64,000 nucleotides of DNA. Origin: Cellulophaga sp. HaHa_2_95 (GTDB taxonomy: Bacteria > Bacteroidota > Bacteroidia > Flavobacteriales > Flavobacteriaceae). The notes under the pieces are model-generated. The model had not been told where the DNA came from, made no database searches, and saw nothing but the letters and a program-made list of their open reading frames with translations. Positions 17,786-26,007 of the stretch are shown here, piece by piece. The stretch is from assembly GCF_019278565.1 (NCBI RefSeq), contig NZ_CP058988.1, positions 4,474,801 to 4,538,800 of the forward strand, read 5' to 3'. How positions within the stretch are numbered: position 1 is the first letter of the stretch; every line of letters starts with the position of its first letter. The translations under genes and the position numbers were made by a program.

Positions 17786-18922
17786 TTACTCTGACAAGTT
17801 AATCATAAAAAGGTCAGAGGCAATTCCATCTGCTAAAAATTTTCCTTTTTTTGTTGTCACTAAAGTATCATTTTCAACCACCAATACCCCTTGTTCTATA
17901 TGTTTTTCTGCCTGCTTCAAGAGATAATTATAGTATTCAAGACCAAATTCTGATTGAATTCTAGTTAAAGACACTCCCCAGATGGTGCGCAAACCTGTCA
18001 TAATATATTCATTATAACGGTCAGTTTTAGAAAGCACCTCAACCTCCATAGGAAGTTGATCTATTGCCAATGCATTAATATATTTTGCATTATTATTGAT
18101 GTTCCATCCTCTACGAATTCCGTCATAGGAGTGTGCCGATGGCCCTACGCCAATATATTTTTTTCCCAACCAATAGGCCGTATTATTTTCCGAATAAAAC
18201 CCAGGCTTACCAAAGTTTGATGTTTCATAAGCATCAAAACCGTTTTCTTCCATTTTTTGCAGAAGACTATTAAAATGGGTTGAAGCAATTTCATCATCTA
18301 GTGGTTTAATAAGCCCTTTTTTTATAAAATTTGCCAAAGCTGTTTTTGGCTCTACAGTAAGCGCGTAACTAGAAATATGCGGTATACTAAAAGACAAGGC
18401 GGTTGCTATATTCTCTTCCCATCGCTGGTTGCTCATTTCTGGCACTCCGTAAATAAGATCAATAGATATATTGGAAAAATACTGCGTTGCAAGCGCTAAA
18501 GATTTTTTGGCTTCTTGTGCATTATGAGCCCGGTTCATCATTTTTAAATCTTCCTCAAAAAAAGATTGAATCCCTATACTCAAACGATTAATAGGACTTT
18601 TAGAAAGTGCTAGTATTTTATCTTCTGAAAGATCATCTGGATTAGCCTCCAAAGTTACCTCAGGATGGTCTACTACATCATAATGCGTGTAAACTGTCGC
18701 AATAATTCCCTGAATTTCTTCTGTGGTTAATACAGATGGAGTACCTCCTCCAAAATAGATTGTAGCTACTACGTCATTTTTAAACTCGCCTTTTCGGAGT
18801 ACTAGTTCTCGCTTTATCGCAGTTAATATGGCATCCTTTTTTCCCATACTGGTCGAAAAATGAAAATCGCAGTAATGGCAGGCTTGCTTGCAAAAAGGAA
18901 TATGAATATAGATACCAGACAT
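17786..18922 (-). CDS. hemW: HemW-like radical SAM protein (putative haem chaperone)
   Basis: 378 aa. Radical-SAM cluster motif CKQACHYC (C11, C15, C18) right at the N-terminus, YFGGGTPSVL, EANPDD, and GIQSF. It lacks the fourth Cys of the CxxxCxxCxC motif of true HemN (here FHFS follows), which assigns it to HemW rather than coproporphyrinogen dehydrogenase; a true hemN lies at 48389-49750. HemW binds haem and helps insert it into respiratory enzymes. It is followed after 12 bp by the cyclase gene. Confidence 0.92.
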   Translation of the reverse strand: MSGIYIHIPFCKQACHYCDFHFSTSMGKKDAILTAIKRELVLRKGEFKNDVVATIYFGGGTPSVLTTEEIQGIIATVYTHYDVVDHPEVTLEANPDDLSEDKILALSKSPINRLSIGIQSFFEEDLKMMNRAHNAQEAKKSLALATQYFSNISIDLIYGVPEMSNQRWEENIATALSFSIPHISSYALTVEPKTALANFIKKGLIKPLDDEIASTHFNSLLQKMEENGFDAYETSNFGKPGFYSENNTAYWLGKKYIGVGPSAHSYDGIRRGWNINNNAKYINALAIDQLPMEVEVLSKTDRYNEYIMTGLRTIWGVSLTRIQSEFGLEYYNYLLKQAEKHIEQGVLVVENDTLVTTKKGKFLADGIASDLFMINLSE

Positions 18923-19018
18923 GTGTTCGTGTTGCGTAATGATTAGCAGTTAGCGATAAATTCTTTTGAGCTTCAAAATTGAAAAACAAGCTTCTTTTAC
19001 AATGAAAGTTATGGCTAT

Positions 19019-19573
19019 TTATTTTTTTACTCTTTTTTCATTTTGTTTTACAAACGCATCCCAACCCGTGTAACTTTTGCCCACTTCTATACGGCCTTCA
19101 TTATAAAAATGGCAAACGGCAGCGGCCAAACCATCGGTACTATCTAAATTTTTAGGAAGTGTCTTGAGACCCAACATGCTCTGCAACATTTTAGCAACTT
19201 GCTCCTTACTAGCATTACCATTTCCGGTAATGGCCATTTTAATTTTTTTAGGAAGGTATTCTGTAATGGGAATATCACGAGACAAACCCGCAGCCATCGC
19301 CACACCTTGGGCTCTCCCTAGTTTTAACATAGATTGTACATTCTTACCAAAGAAAGGAGCTTCTATAGCAATTTCATCAGGATGATAGGTATCAATCAAC
19401 TCAATGGTACGCTCAAAAATAAGTTTAAGTTTTACATAAGGATCAGTGTATTTTTGCAATAGCAACTCATTCATCTGTAAAAACTCCATTTTTTTATTCA
19501 TCACTTTAATGAGTCCAAAACCCATAATAGTAGTACCGGGATCTATCCCTAAAATAATTTTTTCGTTAGCCAA
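19019..19573 (-). CDS. ruvC: Crossover junction endodeoxyribonuclease RuvC
   Basis: 184 aa nuclease that resolves Holliday junctions with RuvAB. Catalytic motifs: GIDPGT (first Asp near residue 10), EIAIEAPFFGKN with the central Glu, and LDSTDGLAAAVCH with the late Asp. The start is TTG at 19571-19573, supported by the alignment of MANEKIILGIDPGT with typical RuvC N-termini; an in-frame stop lies upstream and no ATG fits. It begins 8 bp after the TonB-like lipoprotein gene. Confidence 0.94.
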   Translation of the reverse strand: MANEKIILGIDPGTTIMGFGLIKVMNKKMEFLQMNELLLQKYTDPYVKLKLIFERTIELIDTYHPDEIAIEAPFFGKNVQSMLKLGRAQGVAMAAGLSRDIPITEYLPKKIKMAITGNGNASKEQVAKMLQSMLGLKTLPKNLDSTDGLAAAVCHFYNEGRIEVGKSYTGWDAFVKQNEKRVKK

Positions 19574-19581
19574 GAGTAAAT

Positions 19582-20058
19582 TTATTTGGTATTAAGTACG
19601 ATCGGAATTCTAAATTTTGCACGTATCGGAATTCCTCTTTTTAGTGCCGGTGATGCTTGTGGCAATGTAAGTAAACAACGAGTAATTACCGCATCAAACT
19701 CAGGTATTTGTTCTTCTACTATCGCATTATGTTCAATATCCAACACAGAAACTGCGCCCATTTTGTCCATTAAAAAATCTACATACAGCGTATCTAAAAC
19801 TTCTTCTTTAAGTACAAACTCAAAACCTTCTAAAGAAGTAGAAAAATGTCTAAGCAAGGTTTCTTGAAAACATTCTATATTTTCTTCTTTAGAATCTGTC
19901 TCATCACAATTTTCAAAAAGTGGAAATTGATCCACTTCATTGAAGTTAATTTCTTGCAACTCGCGTGTCACCAATTGCTGTGTTTTCTCTTCTTTTGATG
20001 TGAAGAGATCACAAGAAACAACTAGAAAAAATATACATAAAATTGATACTATACGCAT
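19582..20058 (-). CDS. Lipoprotein with degenerate TonB-C-like domain
   Basis: 158 aa. Residues 1-16 are a lipoprotein signal with lipobox FLVVSC. The body has the pattern QFPLFENCDE...ECFQETLLRHF, which mirrors the APVFPGCED...ACFKEKLFQHI segment of the BlaR-TonB protein at 20222-21733. The end IRAKFRIPIVLNTK resembles the last strand of TonB C-terminal domains. A role in TonB-type coupling is inference only. First gene of the run leading to ruvC. Confidence 0.7.
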   Translation of the reverse strand: MRIVSILCIFFLVVSCDLFTSKEEKTQQLVTRELQEINFNEVDQFPLFENCDETDSKEENIECFQETLLRHFSTSLEGFEFVLKEEVLDTLYVDFLMDKMGAVSVLDIEHNAIVEEQIPEFDAVITRCLLTLPQASPALKRGIPIRAKFRIPIVLNTK

Positions 20059-20159
20059 GTGCGCTATAAAGTTTGTGGAAAATTACGATATTTTGAGTTA
20101 TTTAATTGACTGTAAAGCGGATTTCCTTTTTTGGAGCACATCATTACCTGTTTTTTGAG

Positions 20160-20190
20160 CAAAAAAAAAGCCAAAGAAATTACTTTGGCC
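20160..20190 (-). terminator. Rho-independent terminator of blaI-blaR pair 2
   Basis: Minus strand GCCAAAG-TAATTT-CTTTGGC followed by nine T, about 30 bp after the stop of the BlaR-TonB gene. Confidence 0.85.
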
Positions 20191-20221
20191 TTGATATTGT
20201 CTTCTAACTTAGGTGCTAATT

Positions 20222-21733
20222 TTACTGCAACTTAAAGGAAATAGGAATAGAAAACGGTACCCGAACTACCTTTCCGTTTTGTTTACCAGGTGTCATTTTT
20301 GGCAATAAAGAAATGATGCGTTCAGCCTCCTCTTCTAAGATTTTATCAGGACCACGCATTCTTAAACCTGCAATATTCCCAGTTTCATCAATTATAAACA
20401 TAAGGTTTACTTTACCTTGAATTCCTTTATCCTGAGCTTCTTGAGGATATTTGAAATTCTTATTAATATGCTGAAATAATTTTTCTTTAAAACAAGCTCT
20501 TTGGTTTTCAACATCTTCACAACCAGGAAAAACTGGGGCTTCATTTACAACCATAAATGGCACATCTGTAGCGTTATCATAATCTATCTCTTCTTTAGAG
20601 ATCGCAGAATCTCCTTTGATAACATTTACAGACTCAATACCTTCCGTATTTGTTTTAATTTTTATTGAATTACCTTTTCCATCACTTATAACAAAATTAC
20701 CTTCTTCTTTATAAGCTTCTACTTTAGAAAAAAACTCAGCTTTTTGAATACTTTCTTTTTCGGTTAAATTGTCTAAATCTGATACTTCTAATATGAATTT
20801 TTCATAATCTGATACTTCCAAGATTTGTTGTTCATTAGAAGATGTTTTTAAGGTTGCCCCCTGTTCCAATTCATTCGTTTTTAATTCATTTTCACATGAA
20901 GAATAAAATAGCATTCCTAAAATTAAAGGGACTAGCACTACATACTTTAACTGAAATACACGCTTTGATTTTGATTTTTGTAACATAACGATTCGTTTTT
21001 TGATTAATGATGATTTAAAAAATGGATTGATAAATGAAATATTTTCTGTTTGAAAAACTTGAGACAACAACAGTTGGTATTGTTCTTTTTTGTGGGTTTT
21101 AGAGACCTGAGCATCCGCTATAAACTCATGTAATTCTGATATTCTATTTTGGTATACATACACTAAAGGGTTAAACCAATTGATAATGCGGAGCAGTTCA
21201 AAAAAGACCAAGTCATAAGAATGCCCTTGACGAATATGAACCAATTCATGCGCTACAATGCTCTCATAATCCTTATCCAATACTTTATCTCCAAGAAAAA
21301 CAGATTTAAAGAAAGAAAATGCAATTTCACTGTTTCTGATCACGATTTGTGTAAAATCATTTAAATGTTGAATGGTGCCCTTATCCTTTAATTGTTTTAT
21401 CTGATATAATTTAAATACAAAGATGAATGCTGCGAGGACCATCCCCGCGATTAATACTATTGTAAACCAACTTATTAAATCATTAGTTCCTGAAACCCCA
21501 GAGACCTCAAGATCATTTCTATTCCATAAAAACTCTGGATAGCTAAAAGTAGTTTCTGATACTTTTGTCTTTAAGGCTTCAATTTTTACCCAAGGCAAAA
21601 CTAGTGACAAAACATATGTGCCAATAAGGTACACTCTGTTCCATTGAAAAAAGGTTTCTTTTTTCAGAAAAAGATCATAAACAATTAAAAACAAAAGCTG
21701 AAAAGCGATGCTTTCTAAAATATACTGTATCAT
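20222..21733 (-). CDS. BlaR1-like M56 peptidase with TonB C-terminal domain (pair 2)
   Basis: 503 aa. N-terminal membrane helices (about 5-22, 35-50, 88-110), M56 zinc motif HELVH (162-166), a further helix at about 268-285, then a periplasmic linker. The TonB C-terminal domain occupies about 400-503, with KYPQEAQDKGIQGKVNLMF. The fusion of a BlaR protease and a TonB-like domain is common in Bacteroidota and suggests that outer-membrane or periplasmic status is sensed. Its start overlaps the blaI stop by 4 bp. Confidence 0.9.
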   Translation of the reverse strand: MIQYILESIAFQLLFLIVYDLFLKKETFFQWNRVYLIGTYVLSLVLPWVKIEALKTKVSETTFSYPEFLWNRNDLEVSGVSGTNDLISWFTIVLIAGMVLAAFIFVFKLYQIKQLKDKGTIQHLNDFTQIVIRNSEIAFSFFKSVFLGDKVLDKDYESIVAHELVHIRQGHSYDLVFFELLRIINWFNPLVYVYQNRISELHEFIADAQVSKTHKKEQYQLLLSQVFQTENISFINPFFKSSLIKKRIVMLQKSKSKRVFQLKYVVLVPLILGMLFYSSCENELKTNELEQGATLKTSSNEQQILEVSDYEKFILEVSDLDNLTEKESIQKAEFFSKVEAYKEEGNFVISDGKGNSIKIKTNTEGIESVNVIKGDSAISKEEIDYDNATDVPFMVVNEAPVFPGCEDVENQRACFKEKLFQHINKNFKYPQEAQDKGIQGKVNLMFIIDETGNIAGLRMRGPDKILEEEAERIISLLPKMTPGKQNGKVVRVPFSIPISFKLQ

Positions 21734-22092
21734 TTTTCCTCCTTTTTAATTTCTTTTAATATCGATTCTAGTTCGGATAAATTCATATCATTTTTTTTCA
21801 TGAAAAATGACACCATACTCTTAAAAGATCCTTGAAAATAACCATCTACTAGCTTGTTGATAGATTGATTGCTGTAGTCTGCTTTCTTCAATAATGGAAA
21901 ATATAAATAGCCTTTCCCCTCTTGTTCATGATTTACAAAACCTTTACTCTCTAGGATACGTACAATAGTAGATACTGTATTGTAAGCAGGTTTTGGTTCT
22001 GGCAACTCTTCAATAATAGCCGCAACATTGCACTTTTCTAATTGCCACAATACCTGCATTACCTCTTCTTCTGCCTTTGTCAATTGTTTCAT
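21730..22092 (-). CDS. BlaI/MecI-family repressor (pair 2)
   Basis: 120 aa from the ATG complementary to 22090-22092, which gives the standard family start MKQLTKAEEEVMQVLWQLEK. The longer open frame to 22125 adds 11 residues with no family match. Winged helix in residues 1-75 (PKPAYNTVSTIVRILESKGFV), dimerisation tail after. It overlaps blaR by 4 bp. Its likely operators are three palindromes at 22176-22232, with a sequence quite unlike that of pair 1, so the two repressors should not cross-regulate. Confidence 0.92.
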   Translation of the reverse strand: MKQLTKAEEEVMQVLWQLEKCNVAAIIEELPEPKPAYNTVSTIVRILESKGFVNHEQEGKGYLYFPLLKKADYSNQSINKLVDGYFQGSFKSMVSFFMKKNDMNLSELESILKEIKKEEK

Positions 22093-22175
22093 GTATCTTA
22101 AACTTGTTTCAGTATCTATTAACACTGGTTAAACACTTAAATTAGTAACCTACTATCAAACTAAAAATAGCTTTC

Positions 22176-22232
22176 AACTAACTTATTAGTTCAAATATAA
22201 CTAAATAATTAGTTCAAACTAATAAATTAGTT
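22176..22232 (-). promoter_or_regulatory. Three 16-bp palindromic operators upstream of blaI pair 2, with -7 box
   Basis: Copies at 22176-22191 (AACTAACTTATTAGTT), 22199-22214 (AACTAAATAATTAGTT) and 22217-22232 (AACTAATAAATTAGTT). The consensus is AACTAA-n3/4-ATTAGTT. Between copies 1 and 2 the minus strand reads TATATTTG (22192-22199), an exact -7 consensus. The site lies in the divergent region between blaI and the DUF456 gene, so it may control both. Confidence 0.75.
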
Positions 22233-22305
22233 GAAAAACTTAAAAAAAATTATGTTGATGTAACAAAGCATCGTAATTTTCGTCTCACTAAACAAACACC
22301 CTTAA

Positions 22306-22821
22306 ATGGATATTGCGTTACTACTCTTTGGTTTCATTTTTATGCTTGCAGGTATCATCGGAAGCTTTTTACCTGTGCTACCTGGCCCACCTATAAGTTG
22401 GTTAGGGCTTCTACTCCTATTTTTAACAAGCGTTATTCCGCAAGACTGGTGGTTTTTAGGCATCACTCTGGCTATTGCACTATTTGTTTTTGCTTTAGAT
22501 TATATTATTCCTGCCATGGGAACAAAAAAATTTGGCGGTAGTAAAGCGGGGATGATTGGTACCACTTTAGGACTTCTTGTCGCATTACTATTTCCTGTAT
22601 TGGGTGTATTCGGAATTATAATTTGGCCTTTTGTGGGTGCTTTTATAGGAGAGCTATTAAATAAAGCAGACAAAAAAACCGCTCTTAAAGCGGCTTTTGG
22701 GTCTTTTTTAGGATTTATTACAGGAACCTTTTTAAAATTTATGGTGTCTATTGTATTTTTAGGACTCTTTATAGCTAAGGCTTGGGAATACAAAGAAGCA
22801 CTTTTTCCTTACTTTAAATAG
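22306..22821 (+). CDS. DUF456 membrane protein
   Basis: 171 aa, almost entirely membrane helices (five or so) with the Gly-rich repeats of DUF456: GIIGSFLPVLPGPPISWLGL at about 17-36 and a second copy around GMIGTTLGLLVALLFPVLGV. The function is unknown. It is divergent from blaI pair 2 with the three palindromes in between. A TTG (22255-22257) and TAATTTTC (22274-22281) may form its promoter. Confidence 0.88.
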   Translation: MDIALLLFGFIFMLAGIIGSFLPVLPGPPISWLGLLLLFLTSVIPQDWWFLGITLAIALFVFALDYIIPAMGTKKFGGSKAGMIGTTLGLLVALLFPVLGVFGIIIWPFVGAFIGELLNKADKKTALKAAFGSFLGFITGTFLKFMVSIVFLGLFIAKAWEYKEALFPYFK

Positions 22822-22823
22822 TA

Positions 22824-23365
22824 CTACAACCAAACAGTTTTATCTTCGATAGGACCCCTAGCAGAATCTGGTATTTCTTGATCATAATTCCCCATATAGA
22901 AAAAGCCTAAACATGCTTCTTCATGGTTCATTTCAAAGAAATCTCCCATATGCTTTACTAAGGCTGGAGAGCTCCAATAGGCTCCGATGCCTAATTCCGT
23001 GCATGCCAACCACATGTTTTGAACAGCCATAGCTACTGCAGCTACCTCTTCCCATTCCGGAACACTTTTCATAGGGTCGCGTTGCATACAAATAGCTATT
23101 ATAGCAGAGGCTTTTTTAGGATTTTCTTTGCTTTAAATTCTTTCGGACTCGAATCTGTCTCTAAATATTTCAAAGAAAGGAATAGCCCTAATTTTTCTAG
23201 TGTCTCCCCTTGCATCACTTTAAAACGCCATGGTTCTGTTTTTCGATGACTAGGTGCCCAATTACCAGCTTCTAATACTTTTAAAATATCTTCCTTAGCA
23301 ATAGGTGTTTCATTATATTGAGCCGGAAAAACCGATCTTCTCTTTCGTATCACATCAAATATCAT
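22824..23365 (-). pseudogene. Nitroreductase-family gene split by a frameshift at A_AAA_AAG
   Basis: Two open frames together make one FMN-dependent nitroreductase of about 180 aa. The first (23099-23365, MIFDVIRKRRSVFPAQ, then NWAPSHRKTEPWRF) is the N-terminal half and stops soon after KKILKK. The second (from 22824, with PEWEEVAAVAMAVQNMWLAC and GAYWSSPA) is the C-terminal half. The break lies at plus positions 23111-23117, where the coding strand reads CTA AAA AAG C. A -1 shift there gives KKILKK-ASAIIAICMQ, a seamless family sequence. One lost A in a seven-A tract, a sequencing error or programmed slippage all fit. Confidence 0.85.
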
Positions 23366-23406
23366 AGCGTCAATTTTTTAATTCTAACAAAGTTAATTCT
23401 TATTCA

Positions 23407-24303
23407 TTACTTCAAAGACTCCCTTAACACTAAATTTAAACAATGTTTAAGGGTAGGGTTTCGGTTGTCTTTTTTCCAAATAAGAGACAGCTCAGCACGT
23501 TGCTTTATTTTTTTTAATTCGATAAATTTCACCCCCATATCAAAACCATATTGCAGTGATGTAGGTACAATAGCAATACCCAAATTATTCTCCACCAATT
23601 TAAAAATGGTTTGTGCATGTACCGATTTGTGAGAAACGCTAGGCGTAAAACCAGCATCTTCACAAATACTCATGACGGTATCAAAATACAAGGCACTATA
23701 ATCCTGTGAAAACAGTATAAACTCTTCATCAGCAAACTGATTCATCTTTTTAAAATTATCCAGATTAATAGGATGCTCTTTGGGAAGCGCGAGAGAAAAA
23801 GTGTCTTGCATAACTGTTTCAATACCTAAACCATCTGGCACTCTTGCCAGTCTTACAAAACCAATATCTAAAGTATCCTTTAAAATGGCATTTACTTGAG
23901 CCGTATTTGAAAGTTCTTCTAGCGTGGTCTTTATCTGCGGGAAACTGTCGCGTAACTTAATCAACAAATCAGGAACTACGGTTTGCATGGCCGACCCTAG
24001 AAATCCAATCCGAATCTCTCCAAAATCGCCATCCGATATCAATTTTAATTGCTTTTTAGTAACTTCTAGATGGTTTACAATAAACTCTACTTCTGCTTTA
24101 AGGTATTCCCCGGCTGGAGTCAGCGTTACTTTTTTCTTATTCCGAACAAACAAGGGAGTTGTTAAAATTTCTTCCATCTGTTTAATTTGCCTACTTAATC
24201 CAGGTTGAGAAATACACAGCTTTTCTGCAGCTTTTCTATAATGTAATTCATCGGCCACTGCCAAGAAATAGTGAAAATGACGCAACTCTAGTTGATAACC
24301 CAT
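23407..24303 (-). CDS. LysR-type transcriptional regulator, probably of the hut operon
   Basis: 298 aa from the ATG complementary to 24301-24303 (MGYQLELRHFHYFLAVADEL). The longer open frame to 24444 adds 47 residues that lack family character and would overlap hutH. N-terminal winged helix about 4-65 (FHYFLAVADELHYRKAAEKL then SQPGLSRQIKQMEE), substrate-binding domain about 92-295 (IRIGFLGSAMQ). It is divergent from hutH with 85 bp between, the classic LysR arrangement. It probably activates hutHIUG, perhaps with urocanate or histidine as inducer. Confidence 0.9.
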   Translation of the reverse strand: MGYQLELRHFHYFLAVADELHYRKAAEKLCISQPGLSRQIKQMEEILTTPLFVRNKKKVTLTPAGEYLKAEVEFIVNHLEVTKKQLKLISDGDFGEIRIGFLGSAMQTVVPDLLIKLRDSFPQIKTTLEELSNTAQVNAILKDTLDIGFVRLARVPDGLGIETVMQDTFSLALPKEHPINLDNFKKMNQFADEEFILFSQDYSALYFDTVMSICEDAGFTPSVSHKSVHAQTIFKLVENNLGIAIVPTSLQYGFDMGVKFIELKKIKQRAELSLIWKKDNRNPTLKHCLNLVLRESLK

Positions 24304-24325
24304 AGTTATTGAATAGTGATATATA

Positions 24326-24362
24326 TGATATTGGTAATTATCAAACTTAATCAATAGTTTTA
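24326..24362 (+). promoter_or_regulatory. hutH promoter with LysR-type dyad
   Basis: TGATA-n8-TATCA at 24326-24343 is a perfect dyad in the divergent regulator/hutH region and a candidate LysR site. Inside it, TTG (24331-24333) and TAGTTTTA (24355-24362) with a 21-bp spacer form a TTG/TAnnTTTG-type promoter. The segment TTGGTAATTATCAA also matches an Fnr box at nine of ten positions, but its distance to the -7 box differs from the other Fnr-like sites in this window. Confidence 0.5.
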
Positions 24363-24388
24363 TAAGAATGAAATTCTGATTTAAAACT

Positions 24389-25966
24389 ATGACACCAAAA
24401 GAGATTTTTAAACTTGGCGAAGACTGGCTTACTGCAAGCATCACACTTTCTATTGCAAAAGGAGAAACCCCTATTGAACTCTCTACAAATACAAGAGAAA
24501 AAATAAATGCAAGTGCTCAAATAGTAGCCAATATTGTAGCAAAGGGCAAAGCAGTATATGGCATAAATACAGGATTTGGGCCTCTTTGTACCACCAAAAT
24601 CTCTAAAGAAGAAACGAAAATATTACAATCAAATATTCTTAAAAGTCATAGTGTAGGTGTTGGTGAGCCTATTGCTACTGAAATTGCAAAGTTGATGTTG
24701 ATTTTAAAAGCACAGTCTTTAGCTAAAGGGTATTCTGGTATTTCAGAAACTACCTTAGACCGAATCCTTTGGCATATAGACCATGATGCCATTCCTGTTG
24801 TTCCTTCACAAGGATCTGTTGGCGCCTCAGGAGATTTAGCACCCTTATCTCATTTATTCCTACCATTAATTGGTTTAGGAAAAGTAAGCTATAAGGGTAC
24901 GGTTATGGAAACTTCTGTTCTTTTTAAGCAAACGGGTCTGTCTTCCGTAACATTAGGTCCTAAAGAAGGTTTAGCACTTATTAATGGAACACAGTTTATT
25001 GCTGCACATGCGGTTAAGGTGGTTGAGAAGTTACACAGTTGTCTTTCTCAAGCAGATATTATTGGTGCTATGATGATTGAAGGTTTGCAAGGTTCTGTGA
25101 AACCATTTTTTAATGAATTACATGCCTTACGCCCCTATAAAGGAAACATTCACGTGGCAAAACGTATTAAAAGATTATTAAAGGGCTCAGAGATTATGGA
25201 AGATCATATTGATTGTGATCGGGTTCAAGATCCTTATTCTTTACGTTGTATGCCTCAGGTACATGGCGCTTCAAGAAATGCTTGGTTGCATCTAAAAGAA
25301 TTAGTAGAAGTTGAATTAAATTCTGTGACGGATAACCCAATAATTATAGATGACGAATTGACCATTAGCGGTGGTAGTTTTCACGGACAACCTTTGGCTA
25401 TGGCCTTAGATTACGCATGTTTAGCAGCTTCTGAACTAGGGAATATTTCTGATCGAAGAATTTATTTGGCCTTAGAAGGTAATAGTCCTAGTGTGCCTAA
25501 ACTCTTAATGAAAGAAACAGGCATCAATTCTGGTTATATGATTCTACAGTATACCACTGCAGCTTTAGCCAGTGAGAATAAAGGTTTATGTTTCCCTTCT
25601 AGTGCAGATAGCATCCCTACATCATTAGGACAAGAAGATCATGTAAGCATGGGATCTATTGGCGGTAGAAAAGCATTGCAAGTTCTCGAAAATGTTGAGA
25701 AAATATTGGCGATAGAATTATTGACTGCGGCACAAGCTTTTGAATTTAGAAAACCCATGAAATCAGGTGTTTTTCTGGAAGCAATACATACAGCAATTCG
25801 TAAAAAAGTAGCTTTTGCAGATAAGGATCGTGTTTTTTCTGATGATATAGAAAAAGGAATTCAAATGATTAAAGACCAAACCATCATTCACGTTATTGAT
25901 CACATCAGCGAAAAAGAAGGGATTTCCCTAAAAACGAAATTCACGCACAAATTTGAAGTATATTAA
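24389..25966 (+). CDS. hutH: Histidine ammonia-lyase
   Basis: 525 aa. Removes ammonia from L-histidine to give urocanate, the first step of histidine degradation. The MIO prosthetic group forms from Ala-Ser-Gly at 146-148 in GSVGASGDLAPLSH. Also visible are YGINTGFG (57-64), LINGTQ, VQDPYSLRCMPQVHGA and SVTDNPI. Slightly longer than the usual 500-510 aa. It is the first gene of hutHIUG, with hutI starting 41 bp later. Confidence 0.97.
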   Translation: MTPKEIFKLGEDWLTASITLSIAKGETPIELSTNTREKINASAQIVANIVAKGKAVYGINTGFGPLCTTKISKEETKILQSNILKSHSVGVGEPIATEIAKLMLILKAQSLAKGYSGISETTLDRILWHIDHDAIPVVPSQGSVGASGDLAPLSHLFLPLIGLGKVSYKGTVMETSVLFKQTGLSSVTLGPKEGLALINGTQFIAAHAVKVVEKLHSCLSQADIIGAMMIEGLQGSVKPFFNELHALRPYKGNIHVAKRIKRLLKGSEIMEDHIDCDRVQDPYSLRCMPQVHGASRNAWLHLKELVEVELNSVTDNPIIIDDELTISGGSFHGQPLAMALDYACLAASELGNISDRRIYLALEGNSPSVPKLLMKETGINSGYMILQYTTAALASENKGLCFPSSADSIPTSLGQEDHVSMGSIGGRKALQVLENVEKILAIELLTAAQAFEFRKPMKSGVFLEAIHTAIRKKVAFADKDRVFSDDIEKGIQMIKDQTIIHVIDHISEKEGISLKTKFTHKFEVY

Positions 25967-26007
25967 AATACCTTTTTATCGCTCTGAAATTTAATAAAAT
26001 ACTATAC

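Noticed and set aside
24304..24444. Upstream extension of the LysR gene by 47 codons
   Set aside because: It would overlap hutH and its promoter; the family start is at 24303.
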